Positions 32,822 through 44,269 of a DNA stretch of 64,000 nt are shown in pieces. The notes under the pieces are model-generated. The model saw nothing but the letters and a program-made list of their open reading frames with translations. It searched no databases and had not been told where the DNA came from. Every line of letters starts with the position of its first letter. Positions within the stretch are counted from its first letter, which is position 1. The stretch lies in assembly GCA_963556195.1 (NCBI GenBank), contig OY744544.1, positions 50,930,825-50,994,824 of the forward strand, written 5' to 3'. Position numbers and translations under genes: made by a program. The DNA is from Sepiola atlantica. Its lineage: Eukaryota; Mollusca; Cephalopoda; Sepiida; Sepiolidae.

Positions 32822-33020
32822 CTGTTTGATGAAATACAAGTCAGGGGATTCCTTCACGGTACCAACTTGCTTATCAGTCGCATTTTTAGTCAGCGGACAC
32901 GAAAGCCTAACAGCAAGACGGGCTTGTGTACCATAGCCAATAAAGCTTGATCGGTGCCATAAACATCGGTAAACTCCCATTGTTCTGGTACTTCTATACT
33001 AAGATCACCAAGCGCTCCGG
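32822..33020 (-). pseudogene. ubiquitin C-terminal hydrolase (UCH, peptidase C12)-like fragment
   Basis: The minus strand reads PEQWEFTDVYGTDQALLAMV, then KPVL, and after a one-base loss LSCPLTKN and ESPDLYFIKQ. This matches the N-terminal block of UCH-L1/L3 family proteins: the conserved WxFxDVYGxDxxLLxMVPxPV, then LFPLT, then YFMKQ just before the catalytic Cys segment. The sequence stops at FIKQ and runs into low-complexity DNA, so the catalytic Cys, His and Asp are absent. The frameshift and lack of neighbours indicate a pseudogene or stray exon. UCH enzymes remove small adducts from ubiquitin in the cytosol. It lies antisense to the decayed gypsy body and may have inserted there. Confidence 0.6.
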
Positions 33021-33822
33021 CTCTTCGCGTTTCCGAAACCGCCGTCTTTCAAGTCTCGCTTGCACTGCGGAACCTTCTACTTTTTAACAGTTCTCAAGTC
33101 GATTTTTCAACGTCCCACTCACAATGGACTCGTTCACGAGTCATTTTTGCCACTCTTCATTATCTTACACATGTTATTAAATAATGTTTGCCAAAATAAA
33201 TACATGCTGCCTAAATACATAATATATATGTATGTATAAAATAGTAAAAATGATAATTAAACAAATGTAAAGCCACATACTTTACAAGTTTGATCAATTC
33301 AAAAAGTACAACATAGAATAGTTCATATAAAAGTTCTTTAAACTAAGTTTTTTGTTTACTGAAAGAAAAAAGTTCTCTCTTCAGAAGGAAAATATCAATT
33401 ATTTAACATGCTTTGGTTTTAATTATTAACTTTTAGAAAAGTTGCAACAGATTATAAGTCGTTTATAAAACTAAAAAAAAATAAGAAGTGTAAATGAAAA
33501 GGGGTAAACCGTCTTTTCAATAATGCACCCTCAGATATATTATGAGGCGTCAAATATATAATCCATTGGAATATTATATTATAATATAAATTACCTGAAA
33601 AGAATATATTAGAAAAGTAGTGAAAACTGTCAAAATTCAATATATGTTAAGTTTAATATATGTAAAAACAGTTTGCTTTCAAACGTCTTCTGTGACATGG
33701 ATTTGCGTATCATCCTGACCTCCGTAAAAGTTAAGCCTCTTCACTTGAAAGTGGCGTGATGCAAATAGCTGCAAAGGAGCGAGATTTGTCGAACAGTTAA
33801 ACTGTCGATAATCAATGAGAGC

Positions 33823-33827
<5 letters not shown>
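33021..33827. other. stretch without recognised gene
   Basis: AT-rich and unrecognised. No 3' LTR for the gypsy element is visible. Confidence 0.5.

Positions 33828-33884
<57 letters not shown>
33828..33884. repeat. (TA)n microsatellite
   Basis: A pure TA tract. Confidence 0.95.
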
Positions 33885-33887
<3 letters not shown>

Positions 33888-34699
33888 AAGTAATTTGCTA
33901 TAACATCAACAAACTAACTCCATATATTATATGGACAAATAATTTTAAAATCTTAAGAAATGTTCGTTAAAACATTTCTAAATTCAGAAAATGTCTAAGT
34001 GTAAAAAAGTCAAAAGAAAAACAATTTTGCTTCGATAAGACGAATAAAATTACAACAAAATGGCTGATTTGATTCATTTAATATTTAAATTAATAATACA
34101 TTTCATATTTTAATTTTAAATAAGGTTTAATTATAAAATGTGTGTACGAAATTTTATTAGTTTTTTGTGACCTCTATTTGTAGAAACAGGCGTGTGAACC
34201 TCACGAGAATGTTTTACAACGTTAAGGGGTCTATGGCCCCGTTAAGAAACCTTGAGCTATAATTGTGCTCGTACTGTCTATATCCCTTTGCCCCCCCCCC
34301 CCACCACTGCAATTTAATGCACTCTAATACAACAACAAACATTTACTCGGGTAAGATAATACGATTATATAGACGCGATGGTAGGATAAATCTTGTATTA
34401 ACGAATTTTTGCAATGATATTATGGGCCCTTAATCTGGGCCCTACATTTATAAACAATAAATATTACGTTTTACTTTGTTTTATATCATTTATAATTTGC
34501 AAATCAGAATAGAAAAGCAATATGGTATTCGGCGCTGACGACACAAGTACACAGGGTTCGTAATTAATTCCCGAGAAACGTTGTAGATTGTCTGCGAATT
34601 TCAGGATGAAAGAAAGGAAATCTAGGATTGCAAGACACATTCCGTGTTAGGAAAGAGCGTACGAAAGAAAATAAAGAATCGCAAGAAAGAAAAAGTTCA
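33885..34699. other. stretch without recognised gene
   Basis: AT-rich, with a C13 homopolymer near 34290. No gene recognised. Confidence 0.5.
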
Positions 34700-34748
34700 G
34701 ACAAAGAAAGAGAGAGAGAGATAGAGAGAAAGAGAGAGAGAGAGAGAG

Positions 34749-34800
<52 letters not shown>
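34700..34800. repeat. (GA)n microsatellite
   Basis: A long GA tract with a few interruptions. Confidence 0.95.
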
Positions 34801-34801
<1 letters not shown>

Positions 34802-35927
34802 TAGAAAGTGGCAGAAAATGAGAGATAAAGAATTTGAAACGATTAGTGGATGGAGTTTATTGCGAGGCGTCAAAATGTTTAAGAGAATCTCCGTGTCGGA
34901 TTTATGATGCGGAACCAAATAAAATGTCGAAAGACTGACTTTCATATTATTGTTGCATATTTATCCTTCTTGTACATCGCCTTTCTTAGAATTTCTATTA
35001 CCTTTCTCACAAGTGTTTGCTAATTCCATAGAAAGAGAACTATTTATTGGCCAAACGATACAAGCACAAAGAATATAAACCATTTAGATATGCATGTATG
35101 GTATTCAGAAGAGAAAAAATCCACATACGATATTCGTCATCTTCTATTTCTGTCTCCACGAAAGAACAAATGCTACAATTATTTAGCCTTCGAAAGCGAT
35201 TCCCATCCTCTTTTATATAGATATATCGTATATACGCGTTTATAGGGTCGATTTCACACCTAAAATACAAGATTTAAAAGAAATAAAATCCCTTTATTCA
35301 ATGATTCCATAATAATAAACTTACATGCTTTTCAAAACACTGGACGTTGTATTAATTGTTTGCGTAACCATCTAGCGAAATACCTCAACTTCCCCCATAA
35401 TATATAATCTGATATCTGAAAAATTATTACATCAAACTTACTTAACACTCTAACCCTAACCCTACCTCTAAAAATACCCCAACATATACACTAAATTTTC
35501 TTAATCGACCGAACGTAAAAATAACTCCTTAATCCATAAACTCCACCAAAACTTGATAAGCTTATATCTTGACCACATAATACACCCCTAACAAGTATAG
35601 AATAGCATCCCTATATATATATAGAGAGAGTATTATTCTCAATATTTAATTATTCTTTATTAAATTCCTCTTATTTATCTTATAATATAATATATTAGAG
35701 TTGAATTAAAGTTTATCTCAACATACACCCATATTTACATTTAAAATTATCAGAAGATAAGACAAACTCGTAACGACCTATGTTATTTTCTTGGATATCT
35801 ATTAAATGCCTGTGTATCCCATATATGTGATAGAATGCCCCGCCTTATATTTGTATTTTTACTTTGTTGGTTATCCTGTATTCCAGTACTATATATGTAT
35901 GGGCTCCTATGTCTATATGTGGGTATA

Positions 35928-35931
<4 letters not shown>
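34801..35931. other. stretch without recognised gene
   Basis: Nothing recognised. A short CTAACCCTAACCC at about 35452 is too small to call a telomeric insert. Confidence 0.5.
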
Positions 35932-36007
<76 letters not shown>

Positions 36008-36033
36008 GGTGTGTGTGTGTGTGTGTGTGTGTG
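35932..36033. repeat. (TA)n-(GT)n compound microsatellite
   Basis: About 70 bases of TA followed by (GT)n. Confidence 0.95.
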
Positions 36034-37245
36034 AATATATGAATGCGGATATAAGTTTATATTATTATTCTAGTTTGTAAGACTATTTTTTGCTATTAGT
36101 AACAGCGAAGTTAAGAGTTAGCTGTTAAAAGGCTGAATCGCATGTTCTTACATTTTTTTTCAATATCATCCCGATATTTAGAAGAAACATAAACATTACT
36201 AAAACCGAAATAATATCATCTATGTATCGATTTATATGTCTATATTTGTCTGCCCAATATTTCCTGACTGAACTTAAATGTTAATCTTAAACATCAATTC
36301 ACGCACATTCACATATATATCACTCTCCTCTTCCATTGTGCTTCGTTTCACTTTATCCTCCTCTTTCCAACACTATTTCTCCATGCAACTTCAATATATG
36401 ACCCAACCTATCTCTTTTCCTAACAAGCACACCACATACCCCAATAAGCATGACGCACGATATCCCGTAACTGTTTTAATAACAACCATAGCCACTAAAA
36501 TTACCCCACCCACCACAATTAACTTAATCATGCTCAATGCCACACCTTTTCGAGCTCATATTTTATATATGCTTAAGCTCACTCACTCCTACAATCTCCC
36601 ATCATCTACTGTAGCGTATAATCTACATTTGTATTCACATAAGCAGTCTTTCATAGCAATGCCTTCCAATATTTCCTAAATGTGACCCCAAATTTGAATT
36701 TAAAATCCAGCATCAATTAACACTTCCAAGAATAATTTTGACCTCCAGCATCTATTTCCTATGAAACACGTTTTTGAGGCTCTGATGTTCTCTAAGTAAC
36801 TTTCAAGATAAGTTCGGCCCTAAAATTCCATGATTATCTGCGACCTTAAAATACAATTTACAGGAGAACGCAATGTTTGTGAAACTCATTGTACATTATT
36901 CGACTTATTTGTTTGAACTATTGACACATTTTGGATCATTTGAATTTTAGACAGCATTCTGCCCATACTTACTTTGCTTTTTTTCAGGACTTAAATCGAA
37001 GCATTTTCCCCGTTTTATATTTTTCAAAATTTTTCACTTTTACATTTTCAAGATATTAACTTCTAATAATTAATTAATTTTCAATTAGTTTTGGTCGTAC
37101 CTCCTGACGATAAGAACGCTATCTGTGAAAAGCCATAGTTTAAAGGTTGTTTCATATGTGTATTCCCTATTTAGGCATTTGATGAATTACTAAATCTATA
37201 AACTATACAAATGTATTCCTCTTCATCACTTCATTATCAATACAG

Positions 37246-37257
<12 letters not shown>
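36034..37257. other. stretch without recognised gene
   Basis: A 133-codon open frame at 36278-36679 (plus) has a low-complexity Ser/Thr/Ile-rich composition with no domain that I know. I regard it as chance. Confidence 0.5.

Positions 37258-37293
<36 letters not shown>
37248..37293. repeat. (AC)n-(TA)n microsatellite
   Basis: A short AC tract leading into TA. Confidence 0.9.
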
Positions 37294-37298
<5 letters not shown>

Positions 37299-37417
37299 AA
37301 CATTGTTAAAAATAACAGATTTCGTCTGTTTAATTATACCTTTGTCATTTTTTAAAATTTTCTGATAGTATTATTTGTATTAACATACACACACATTAAT
37401 AAATGTTCCGTAGGTTT

Positions 37418-37457
37418 CACGAACGTTTTCAATTCTTCGTCGAATCATCCTCAGGTG
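37418..37457 (-). ncRNA. hammerhead ribozyme-like motif (AACGUU family)
   Basis: On the minus strand, CUGAGGA (37454-37448) is followed by stem II GAUUC/GAAUU with one extra U at its base, then GAA and the palindrome AACGUU. The triplet is UUC and the 3' strand GUG pairs with CAC before the core. Stem I is only three pairs, so function is uncertain. A TA tract lies about 125 bases downstream on the minus strand. Confidence 0.5.
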
Positions 37458-37959
37458 TCAAAAGCAAATGAACAAACAATGCTGAAGAGAGAAGATAATT
37501 TGTTAAAAGCCGGCGGAGAAACACGCAAATAACGTTTTTCGCATTGTTCCAGGAAAGTTGTTGACGATTTAAATTCAGCTTCTCTGGATGGTATTACAGA
37601 ACATGTATATTTAAATTTAAAATTCACCGAAAAGGTTAATAAGCGTATTTCTGAATCTCTAAATTTATTCTTAAGGAGACTATAGGGCATATTTTGTCGG
37701 GGGATCGATCATTTCAGCTATTTTCAGCTTAATTTCAATTTAATTATGTATTAATTTAAATTTTAAAAAAACAATTATATCATGTAGTCGTTTTAAAAAC
37801 AAATTTTAAGTCATTCCCGAAAAAAACTGCAAGTAATTTCCTCAAATTCAACCGGAAATAGCATCATAGAGGGAATGTGGTGTGGCAAGGGGGAATTACA
37901 AATTCTAATACGATAATTTTAGGAAGGAGGCGGGCGAATAACCCAGGCCTTACTTAGAC

Positions 37960-38670
37960 AACTCATAATTCAAAACATGAAATGAGTCAGAATTTTTAAA
38001 ATTTTACATTTCAGTGGACACTTCCCATTAGTGTTCGCCATTGTCCACCGGTGTGTGCCAGTATCCGCCAGTGTCCGCCACTCTCAGCCCTATAAAGAAA
38101 TTGCCAACTCATAATTAAAAACATGAAATGAGTCAGCATTTTTTAGATTTTACATTTTAGTGGAGACTGCCCGCCAGTGTCCGCTACTGTTCCCAGTACC
38201 CGCCAGTGCCCGCCTGTGTCCGCCACTCTCAGCCCTATAAAGAAATTGCCAACTCATAATTCAAAACATGAAATGAGTCAGAATTTTTTTTAGATTTTAC
38301 ATTTTAGTGGATACTGCCAGCCAGTGTTTGCCAGTGTCCGCTACTGTCAGCCCTATAAAGAAATCGCAAACTCATGATTCAAAACAGGAAATGAGTCAGC
38401 ATTTTTTAGATCTTAAATTTCAGTGGGTACTGCGGGCCAGTTTCCGCCAGTGTCCGCCATTGTCTGTCACTGTCCGCCATTGTCAGCCCTATAAAGAAAT
38501 AGTCAACTCATACTTCAAAACAGGAAATAAGTAAGCATTTATTAGATTTTAAGTTTTAGTGGACACTATCCGCCAGTTCCCACCAGTAACCGCCAGTGCC
38601 CGCTAGCGCCCTCTAGTGCACGTTAGTGCCCGCCACTGTCCGCCACTGTCTTCAACTATCCGCCATTGTC
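37960..38670 (+). repeat. tandem repeat, ~120-140 bp unit containing a short CCGCCAGTGT minisatellite
   Basis: Five copies share an AACTCATAATTCAAAACATG/GAAATGAGTCAG block, a TTTTTAGATTTTACATTTTAG block, a run of CCGCCAGTGTC-like 10-12-base units, and CAGCCCTATAAAGAAAT. The unit length varies because the number of inner GCCAGTGTCC repeats varies, so there are two nested levels of tandem repetition. Confidence 0.93.
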
Positions 38671-38679
38671 ATGTAAATA

Positions 38680-39344
38680 TATATATATTGTCATGTATAA
38701 AAATCCCCCCACCTGTACATAGAACAATGTATACTAATCTTACTATTGAGCTATGAGATTGTAATCTACTTTTTTGTGTGCAAGTACAGTTATTATATTA
38801 AATAATCAATACGTTCTTAAATTTTAGACTCATCCTGTATTATATAGGTGTGTTCATATATAATTGCTTTATTAAATAGTCGACTATGTCCTGCGTAATT
38901 AAGTCGACTGCCATCCCCAGTTGCCGCACTGATTACTTTGTTTTTTCATATTCTGTAAATACGTCAGAAAAAGTGTATCCAATTTATATCGGAATTGATG
39001 TTACACATTCTGTTATCTTTTTTGGCTTAGAACATCTCCCAAATTATTTCTTGTGTGGCAAATTGACATTTTTAGGGGTATTTTTTAAGCTCGAGGACCG
39101 TCTTTCCACTTAATTTTAAACATCACCATTTCATGCCTCACAGGCGGAGAGTTCGGTTCTATATTGAGATAGGCTCAGACACAAACAATTGCTATTCATA
39201 CAATAGATGGATGTAATTAATCTCCCTAAAATCAAACTCGATATTGAACATTTTACTTGGATTGCAATCAGAGCAATTTATTAACTTAATTACAATGCAT
39301 AAACAAAGATGGTGATATGTTTTAGTACATGTGCATGATTATGT
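38680..39344. other. stretch without recognised gene
   Basis: No gene recognised. A 75-codon open frame at 38886-39113 has no recognisable domain. Confidence 0.5.
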
Positions 39345-39531
39345 ATTTATACATTGAAATGAAGTATCCACTAAAATTATACATTGAAATGAAGTATCCA
39401 CTAAAATTATACATTGAAATGAAGTATCCACTAAAATTATACATTGAAATGAAGTATTCACTAAAATTATACATTGAAATGAAGTATCCACTTAAATTAT
39501 ACATTGAAATGAAGTATCCACTAAAATTCAC
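39345..39531. repeat. 30-bp tandem repeat, six copies
   Basis: The unit ACATTGAAATGAAGTATCCA plus CTAAAATTAT repeats six times with only single-base changes. Because 30 is a multiple of three, both strands have open frames through it; these are not genes. Confidence 0.97.
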
Positions 39532-40536
39532 ATTCCGTAAATTTTAGTTTTGATTATCCTACGTTAAACTCTTCATATGGTCATATTCACGAAATGTCAG
39601 CGAAGTAAATATAATGGGTTTTTATCAGTATTTTATCAAATATCTAACAATATCTTACTTTCTGGTTTGTTGTAAAACGTCATGCGTACTAACATGCCCC
39701 TCTGGGAGTTGGTGCATCTTATATAGAGAGATGAACACATCAGGAAAAGACAAATGTGAAGATCATCTGGAGATTGAATACGGATATTCCACTACGGATA
39801 ATAATTATTATTTACTCACTAAGAGTTTTCACAGGTTTCATTATCAGTGTTTTCTCACTAGCAACACATGGCAGTTATTCCTGGAGTCTGAGTGACAAGA
39901 ATCACCTCAGATTTCCAGTATTTTCTGCGTTTTTCGATACTCGTTGCAAATCACTTTGCGTTCTCGCAAAAGCTGTGTACTATTAATTTTAGTATATACT
40001 CGCAGTTGCTTTTCTCTGCAATCTGAGTGACAAGAAGCCTATTCAGTATTCAAGTATTCTTCGTGTCATTCCAGTTAATTGATCGAAGGTTTTCTCCCTT
40101 TCCATACTCCTCAACCCATCACGATTATCTTGTGTGATACAATCCGATACTGGTGCCACTTTTTTTAAAAAAATTATTATTGGTTTTACTAGGGCCATAA
40201 AAATAGCGATATATAATTGTCAATGCTTCCTAACTTATCTACCACTTTTATAATTAAAGTCGCTTGGAAAATTGTTTCTAGCTTCGTTTATAAATGATAC
40301 TTATACTTCAAACTAGCTAGTGTTGACGCTTTGTAAGATGACCCTTTCGTCAATATATGCATACATACAGCAACATGAGGAAACCCCTAGTTCCTAGACC
40401 GATATTTGTGTCATACTTACATAATTCATTCACTTAGAAAACAGTTGTTGTCGTATTTATAATATTACTACTTCAGTAAGCTGCTGCTGCTGTTATTGCA
40501 GCTCACGGAATATTATTTCATATGACACGCAAATAA

Positions 40537-40537
<1 letters not shown>
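39532..40537. other. stretch without recognised gene
   Basis: Overlapping 75-93 codon open frames at 39614-39986 match nothing that I recognise. Confidence 0.45.
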
Positions 40538-40615
<78 letters not shown>

Positions 40616-40645
40616 CGATAGCGAGCGAGAGAGAGAGAGAGATCT
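40538..40645. repeat. (TA)n-(GA)n compound microsatellite
   Basis: A TA tract followed by GA with a small GCGATAGCGAGC interruption. Confidence 0.95.
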
Positions 40646-41337
40646 TGTTATGACTCTTGGAATCTACTATTTTATCTATATGCTCAATTCAAACCTTAAA
40701 ACTTGTTGCACTTGAGAGTTGTACTTTATTAATCATTAAAATTCAGATTAAAGTCTGTTAACTATTGAATCCAATAATTCACACAACTTCCTTTATTAAT
40801 TCCCTTTTTACACTCATTTCTCAATATGTATACTTCTATCTTTACGCGTTCTATTCTATTACTGTCCGTAATATTATCTGGTAACTTTGTTCAAAATACA
40901 ATACAATAATTAAATTGATTAATCTAGTTGTTGAAAATTGCTTTTCCCGATCGAAGATAAATATCAGAAATATTCTATCATTAAATTAACATTTGACCAT
41001 TTCTATTTTCTTACGGCAATTCGTTATCGAATCATTCATTTCCGTAATTGTTGATCTCCGTTTTAACTGCGAATTCGAAACTAACAAAATAGAATCAGTT
41101 CTCAGCTTTTCACTATAATTATCTGTATGGTCAAATAACTAAATATTTAGCTTCATGTTTCGTTGATTAGACAGCGAATTTAACTTCTGGCAAGGAAGCA
41201 TTAATGATATAACCGGTCATTAATAGAAATATATCTTATCGAGCAATTCATCTACCTATATACGTATATATCTGGTTCACAGTATATCGCAATGAGTTAA
41301 GAACTATTTATGTGGCGAATTCTCAATATCTCTCCAT
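40646..41337. other. stretch without recognised gene
   Basis: Nothing recognised. Confidence 0.5.
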
Positions 41338-41806
41338 AAGCCTCATTCTCGGATCAATCACTGTCGTTGGGTGATCTTTCCTTCTGCATTTTAGCGTAAT
41401 GCAAAGCTTAAGATAAATAACCAAATTGGGCACGGTGAAGTGGCGGCAAACATTTACTTAAATATATATTGTAGTTATCATTTACGAGCGCTTCTCCCGT
41501 TGACTTAATGGAAAGAGCCGACGATTATCAACTAAATGGTTGAAGGATCAATCCCTGGCTAAAGACACGTGCTGGTCTAGCCGCACTGCACAGCTGTAAT
41601 ACAGCTTAACAGTCGGTCTGTAGATGACTATATGAACCAGATCTTCTTGAGTCGAGAACTGTCGTTTGGTGATGTCTCCTGCTGCTTCTTAGCGTGATTC
41701 AATGCTCTTTGTAAATAAAAAAAATAAGTACGGTGAAGTGGCGGTCAGTGTTTATATCAATAGACATTATAGATCATTTCCGAGCAATTCTCTCGTTTAC
41801 CTAATA
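41338..41806 (+). repeat. two diverged direct copies flanking a tRNA-like SINE block
   Basis: 41338-41512 and 41630-41806 are related (shared GTACGGTGAAGTGGCGG or close, CACTGTCGTTGGGTGATC-like start, CGAGCAATTCTC-like end). Between them, 41500-41575 has an A-box-like TTGACTTAATGG and a B-box-like GGATCAATCCC. Confidence 0.6.
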
Positions 41807-41817
41807 GATTGAAGGTG

Positions 41818-41855
41818 AACATTGCGTAAGCATGAAACATTGATGGGTGTAGGTA
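41818..41855 (+). ncRNA. decayed hammerhead-like relic
   Basis: ATTGCGTAAGCATGAAACAT is identical to the corresponding part of 6358-6402, but the CUGAAGA box is lost (GUGAAC) and the palindrome is broken (ACAUUGAUGGGU). Confidence 0.5.
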
Positions 41856-42065
41856 AAACTAATTAATATTTACTCTAAAAAAATATATCTATAGCCCCCT
41901 TTACTAGGATTGGTGCACTCTGATAGAATTTATAAACAAGCAGTAATACTATGGATTAAAAGCGAGCTTCCAACCCCGTTTGTTGTTGTAGAATCCCTCT
42001 CCACTGCTCGCTATACACGCCCGCCGATTTGGCGTTCATAGATTTAAATACCTCTTAATTGTCCT

Positions 42066-42235
42066 GCGAATTCATACCGGCCGAGGGAAAAGACACCCGT
42101 CTACGAATCAGTGGCGATTTGTAAATCCGGGTGTGTGCCCTCCGACCGACGTGAATAAACATCCCCTACACTGAAGATTGTGTAAGAATGAAACATCGAT
42201 GTATGTAGGTAAACATAATTAATATTTACTTCAAA
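42066..42235 (+). repeat. SINE-like unit: tRNA-like head, hammerhead, AT-rich tail
   Basis: The A-box-like CGGCCGAGGGAAAAG (about 42079) and B-box-like region (42124-42140) precede the motif at 42165-42209. The unit is homologous to 6262-6420. A TA tract follows at 42246. Confidence 0.6.
42165..42209 (+). ncRNA. hammerhead ribozyme candidate with perfect 6-bp stem I
   Basis: Stem I strands CCUACA (42165-42170) and UGUAGG (42204-42209) pair completely. The core is CUGAAGA (42171-42177) and GAAA (42190-42193), stem III is the palindrome ACAUCGAUGU, and the triplet is GUA. Stem II (UUGUGUAAGAAU) is weaker than in the 6358 copy because of two substitutions. Fully paired stem I with a different sequence from the other copy is good support for a real hammerhead fold. 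Confidence 0.72.
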
Positions 42236-42239
42236 AACT

Positions 42240-42245
<6 letters not shown>

Positions 42246-42307
<62 letters not shown>
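42246..42307. repeat. (TA)n microsatellite
   Basis: A pure TA tract between the SINE-like unit and the foldback element. Confidence 0.95.
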
Positions 42308-42309
<2 letters not shown>

Positions 42310-42987
42310 TCAGTTACTATTATATTCCAATAACCATGGTTTTATTTTATTATTTTTATTTTTTCACATTTAAAAAAAAACAACATTTCTGTGAGATATA
42401 ATTTTTACGGTCCGTTTCATTTGTCTTGTGCGAAACAACATTTTTATGTCAATATCGTCTCTGCAACACTAAAGAATCATCAGAAAAAAATCACAAAAAG
42501 TAAAAAGTTCATGGATTAAAGTGCCTTGAAAAAATGTACACTATACAGTGGTTCATTTTTGGGTGAAAGCAAACAAAAACAAAAAAAAGAGATAAAAAAC
42601 TAACACGTGAGGTAACCCACTAATACGCCATTTTGAATTGTTCGTTCAAAGTTGTGCGAACAACGTATTAGTTGGTTCCTCACGTGTGAGTTTTTGATGT
42701 CTTTTTTGGGTTTTGTTTGCTTTCACCCAAAAATGAACTACTGTATAGTGTAAGTTTTTGCAAGACACTTTAATCCAAGAACTTTTTACTCTTTGTGATT
42801 TTTTTCTGATGATTTCGTAGTGTAGCAGAGACGATATTGACATAAAAATGTTGTTTGGTACAAGACAAATGAAACGGACCGTAAAAATAATATCTCACAG
42901 AAATGTTATGTTTTTTGGAAATGTGAAAACATACACATAATAAAATAAAACCATGGTTATTGGAATATAATATGAACTGACTTATAT
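42303..42987. mobile_element. 685-bp foldback element (long palindrome)
   Basis: Left arm 42303-42627 and right arm 42664-42987 are complementary for over 320 bases with roughly one change in ten. The loop is only about 36 bases. The ends are ATATAAGTCAGTT and its complement, lying in TA-rich DNA, so a TA target is plausible. It encodes no protein. A transcript would form a long hairpin RNA. Confidence 0.9.
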
Positions 42988-43084
42988 TTGCACTGTTATC
43001 ACTAATTGACAATCATCGAGCTGAATCTTTTAAGGAGACTGCAAAGTTAAAAGGCACTGATAGTATATGCTAATACATATATTT

Positions 43085-43092
43085 TCATTAAT

Positions 43093-43135
<43 letters not shown>

Positions 43136-43165
43136 GTATACATATATATGTATATATATATATAT
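43085..43165. repeat. (TA)n tract with GTATACATA interruptions
   Basis: An AT microsatellite. Confidence 0.9.
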
Positions 43166-43457
43166 TAATTTTAAGTAAGTAATATTAAATCATTTTGATA
43201 TGCATACGCTAGCGTTTCAAGCGTTCGCATCCATACGTATTGCGAATTATAATCTCAAATAATCGTAAGGTGAGAACCCGATTATAGAATCACAAGACTC
43301 TGCAAGCAAGCGTCATAACCAATTGGTCATGAGACGTTCCTACCTAAAAAAAGGGAATGACAGTTCTATTTATGCGAAGGAGGCACATATAGAAAGACTG
43401 TCCGAGGAGTGTTCAACGAACGTTGTCGGAGCATGCCATATAAATTAATATTTATTG

Positions 43458-43458
<1 letters not shown>
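43166..43458. other. stretch without recognised gene
   Basis: It has a hammerhead-free repeat-like spacer between two TA tracts. An AGCGTTTCAAGCG-like block near 43211 recalls the other modules but lacks their core. Confidence 0.4.
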
Positions 43459-43506
<48 letters not shown>

Positions 43507-43526
43507 CGCACATATATATATATATT

Positions 43527-43564
<38 letters not shown>

Positions 43565-43584
43565 CGCACATATATATATATATT

Positions 43585-43627
<43 letters not shown>

Positions 43628-43628
43628 A
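43459..43628. repeat. (TA)n tract with a ~58-bp internal duplication
   Basis: The segment with CATACGCACATATATA and TTTATAAATATA occurs twice in tandem (43501-43560 and 43559-43616) inside the TA tract. Confidence 0.92.
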
Positions 43629-44269
43629 TTCATATTTATTTATAAATATTGGTTATATATATATATAAATATATTACATAAATTTATAAAAATATCTTAC
43701 ATAATTCTGATTCTCGAAAATTTCGCATGAGGTGTTTATAAAAAATTGAAATTTACTGAGTTTTGCTATATTTGTGTCTAATGATTACACTGGTCAACAC
43801 AATATTTTTGGCAGGCAAAGTAAGACTGGTTTCTGGGGTTTTCAAGGGCGCTGAATCCGAATCTGACATTAGTTTTTTTCAAATTGGCTCTAGTTTTTGA
43901 GTTATCACAGGGGGGTCGTTTGTCTGAAATCACCCATTCGCGACCATAGCTAAACGTACAAAAAACGGCTAAATAGTGCATAAATGTCAGATATTGATTT
44001 TTATGATGATCTTAAACCACAAAGACAGTGTAAAATCTCAATCTAACAAGTTAAGTTAGATATAACATCATTTCATTTATCCTATAACTGAGCACTTTTC
44101 ATAGATTTCGAGGATATACAAAAAATTTGCTAAAACTTTGCTGAATTCTAATTCTCCAAGTGAAAAAAAACATTTACATAATCAGTTATATATCATAAAT
44201 TAATGCAAAGCATTATACACTAGATTCTTAGTTACAATGAACACACAAAACAATATTTTATTCACAAAA

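Noticed and set aside
35445..35470. Interstitial telomeric repeat (CTAACCCTAACCC)
   Set aside because: Only about two units, which is expected by chance in a window of this size.
36278..36679. 133-codon open frame
   Set aside because: Low-complexity composition with no recognisable domain. It lies in AT-rich non-coding DNA.
39322..39547. Small proteins of repeated YIEMKYPLKL or SGYFISMYNF
   Set aside because: Both are readings of the 30-bp tandem repeat.
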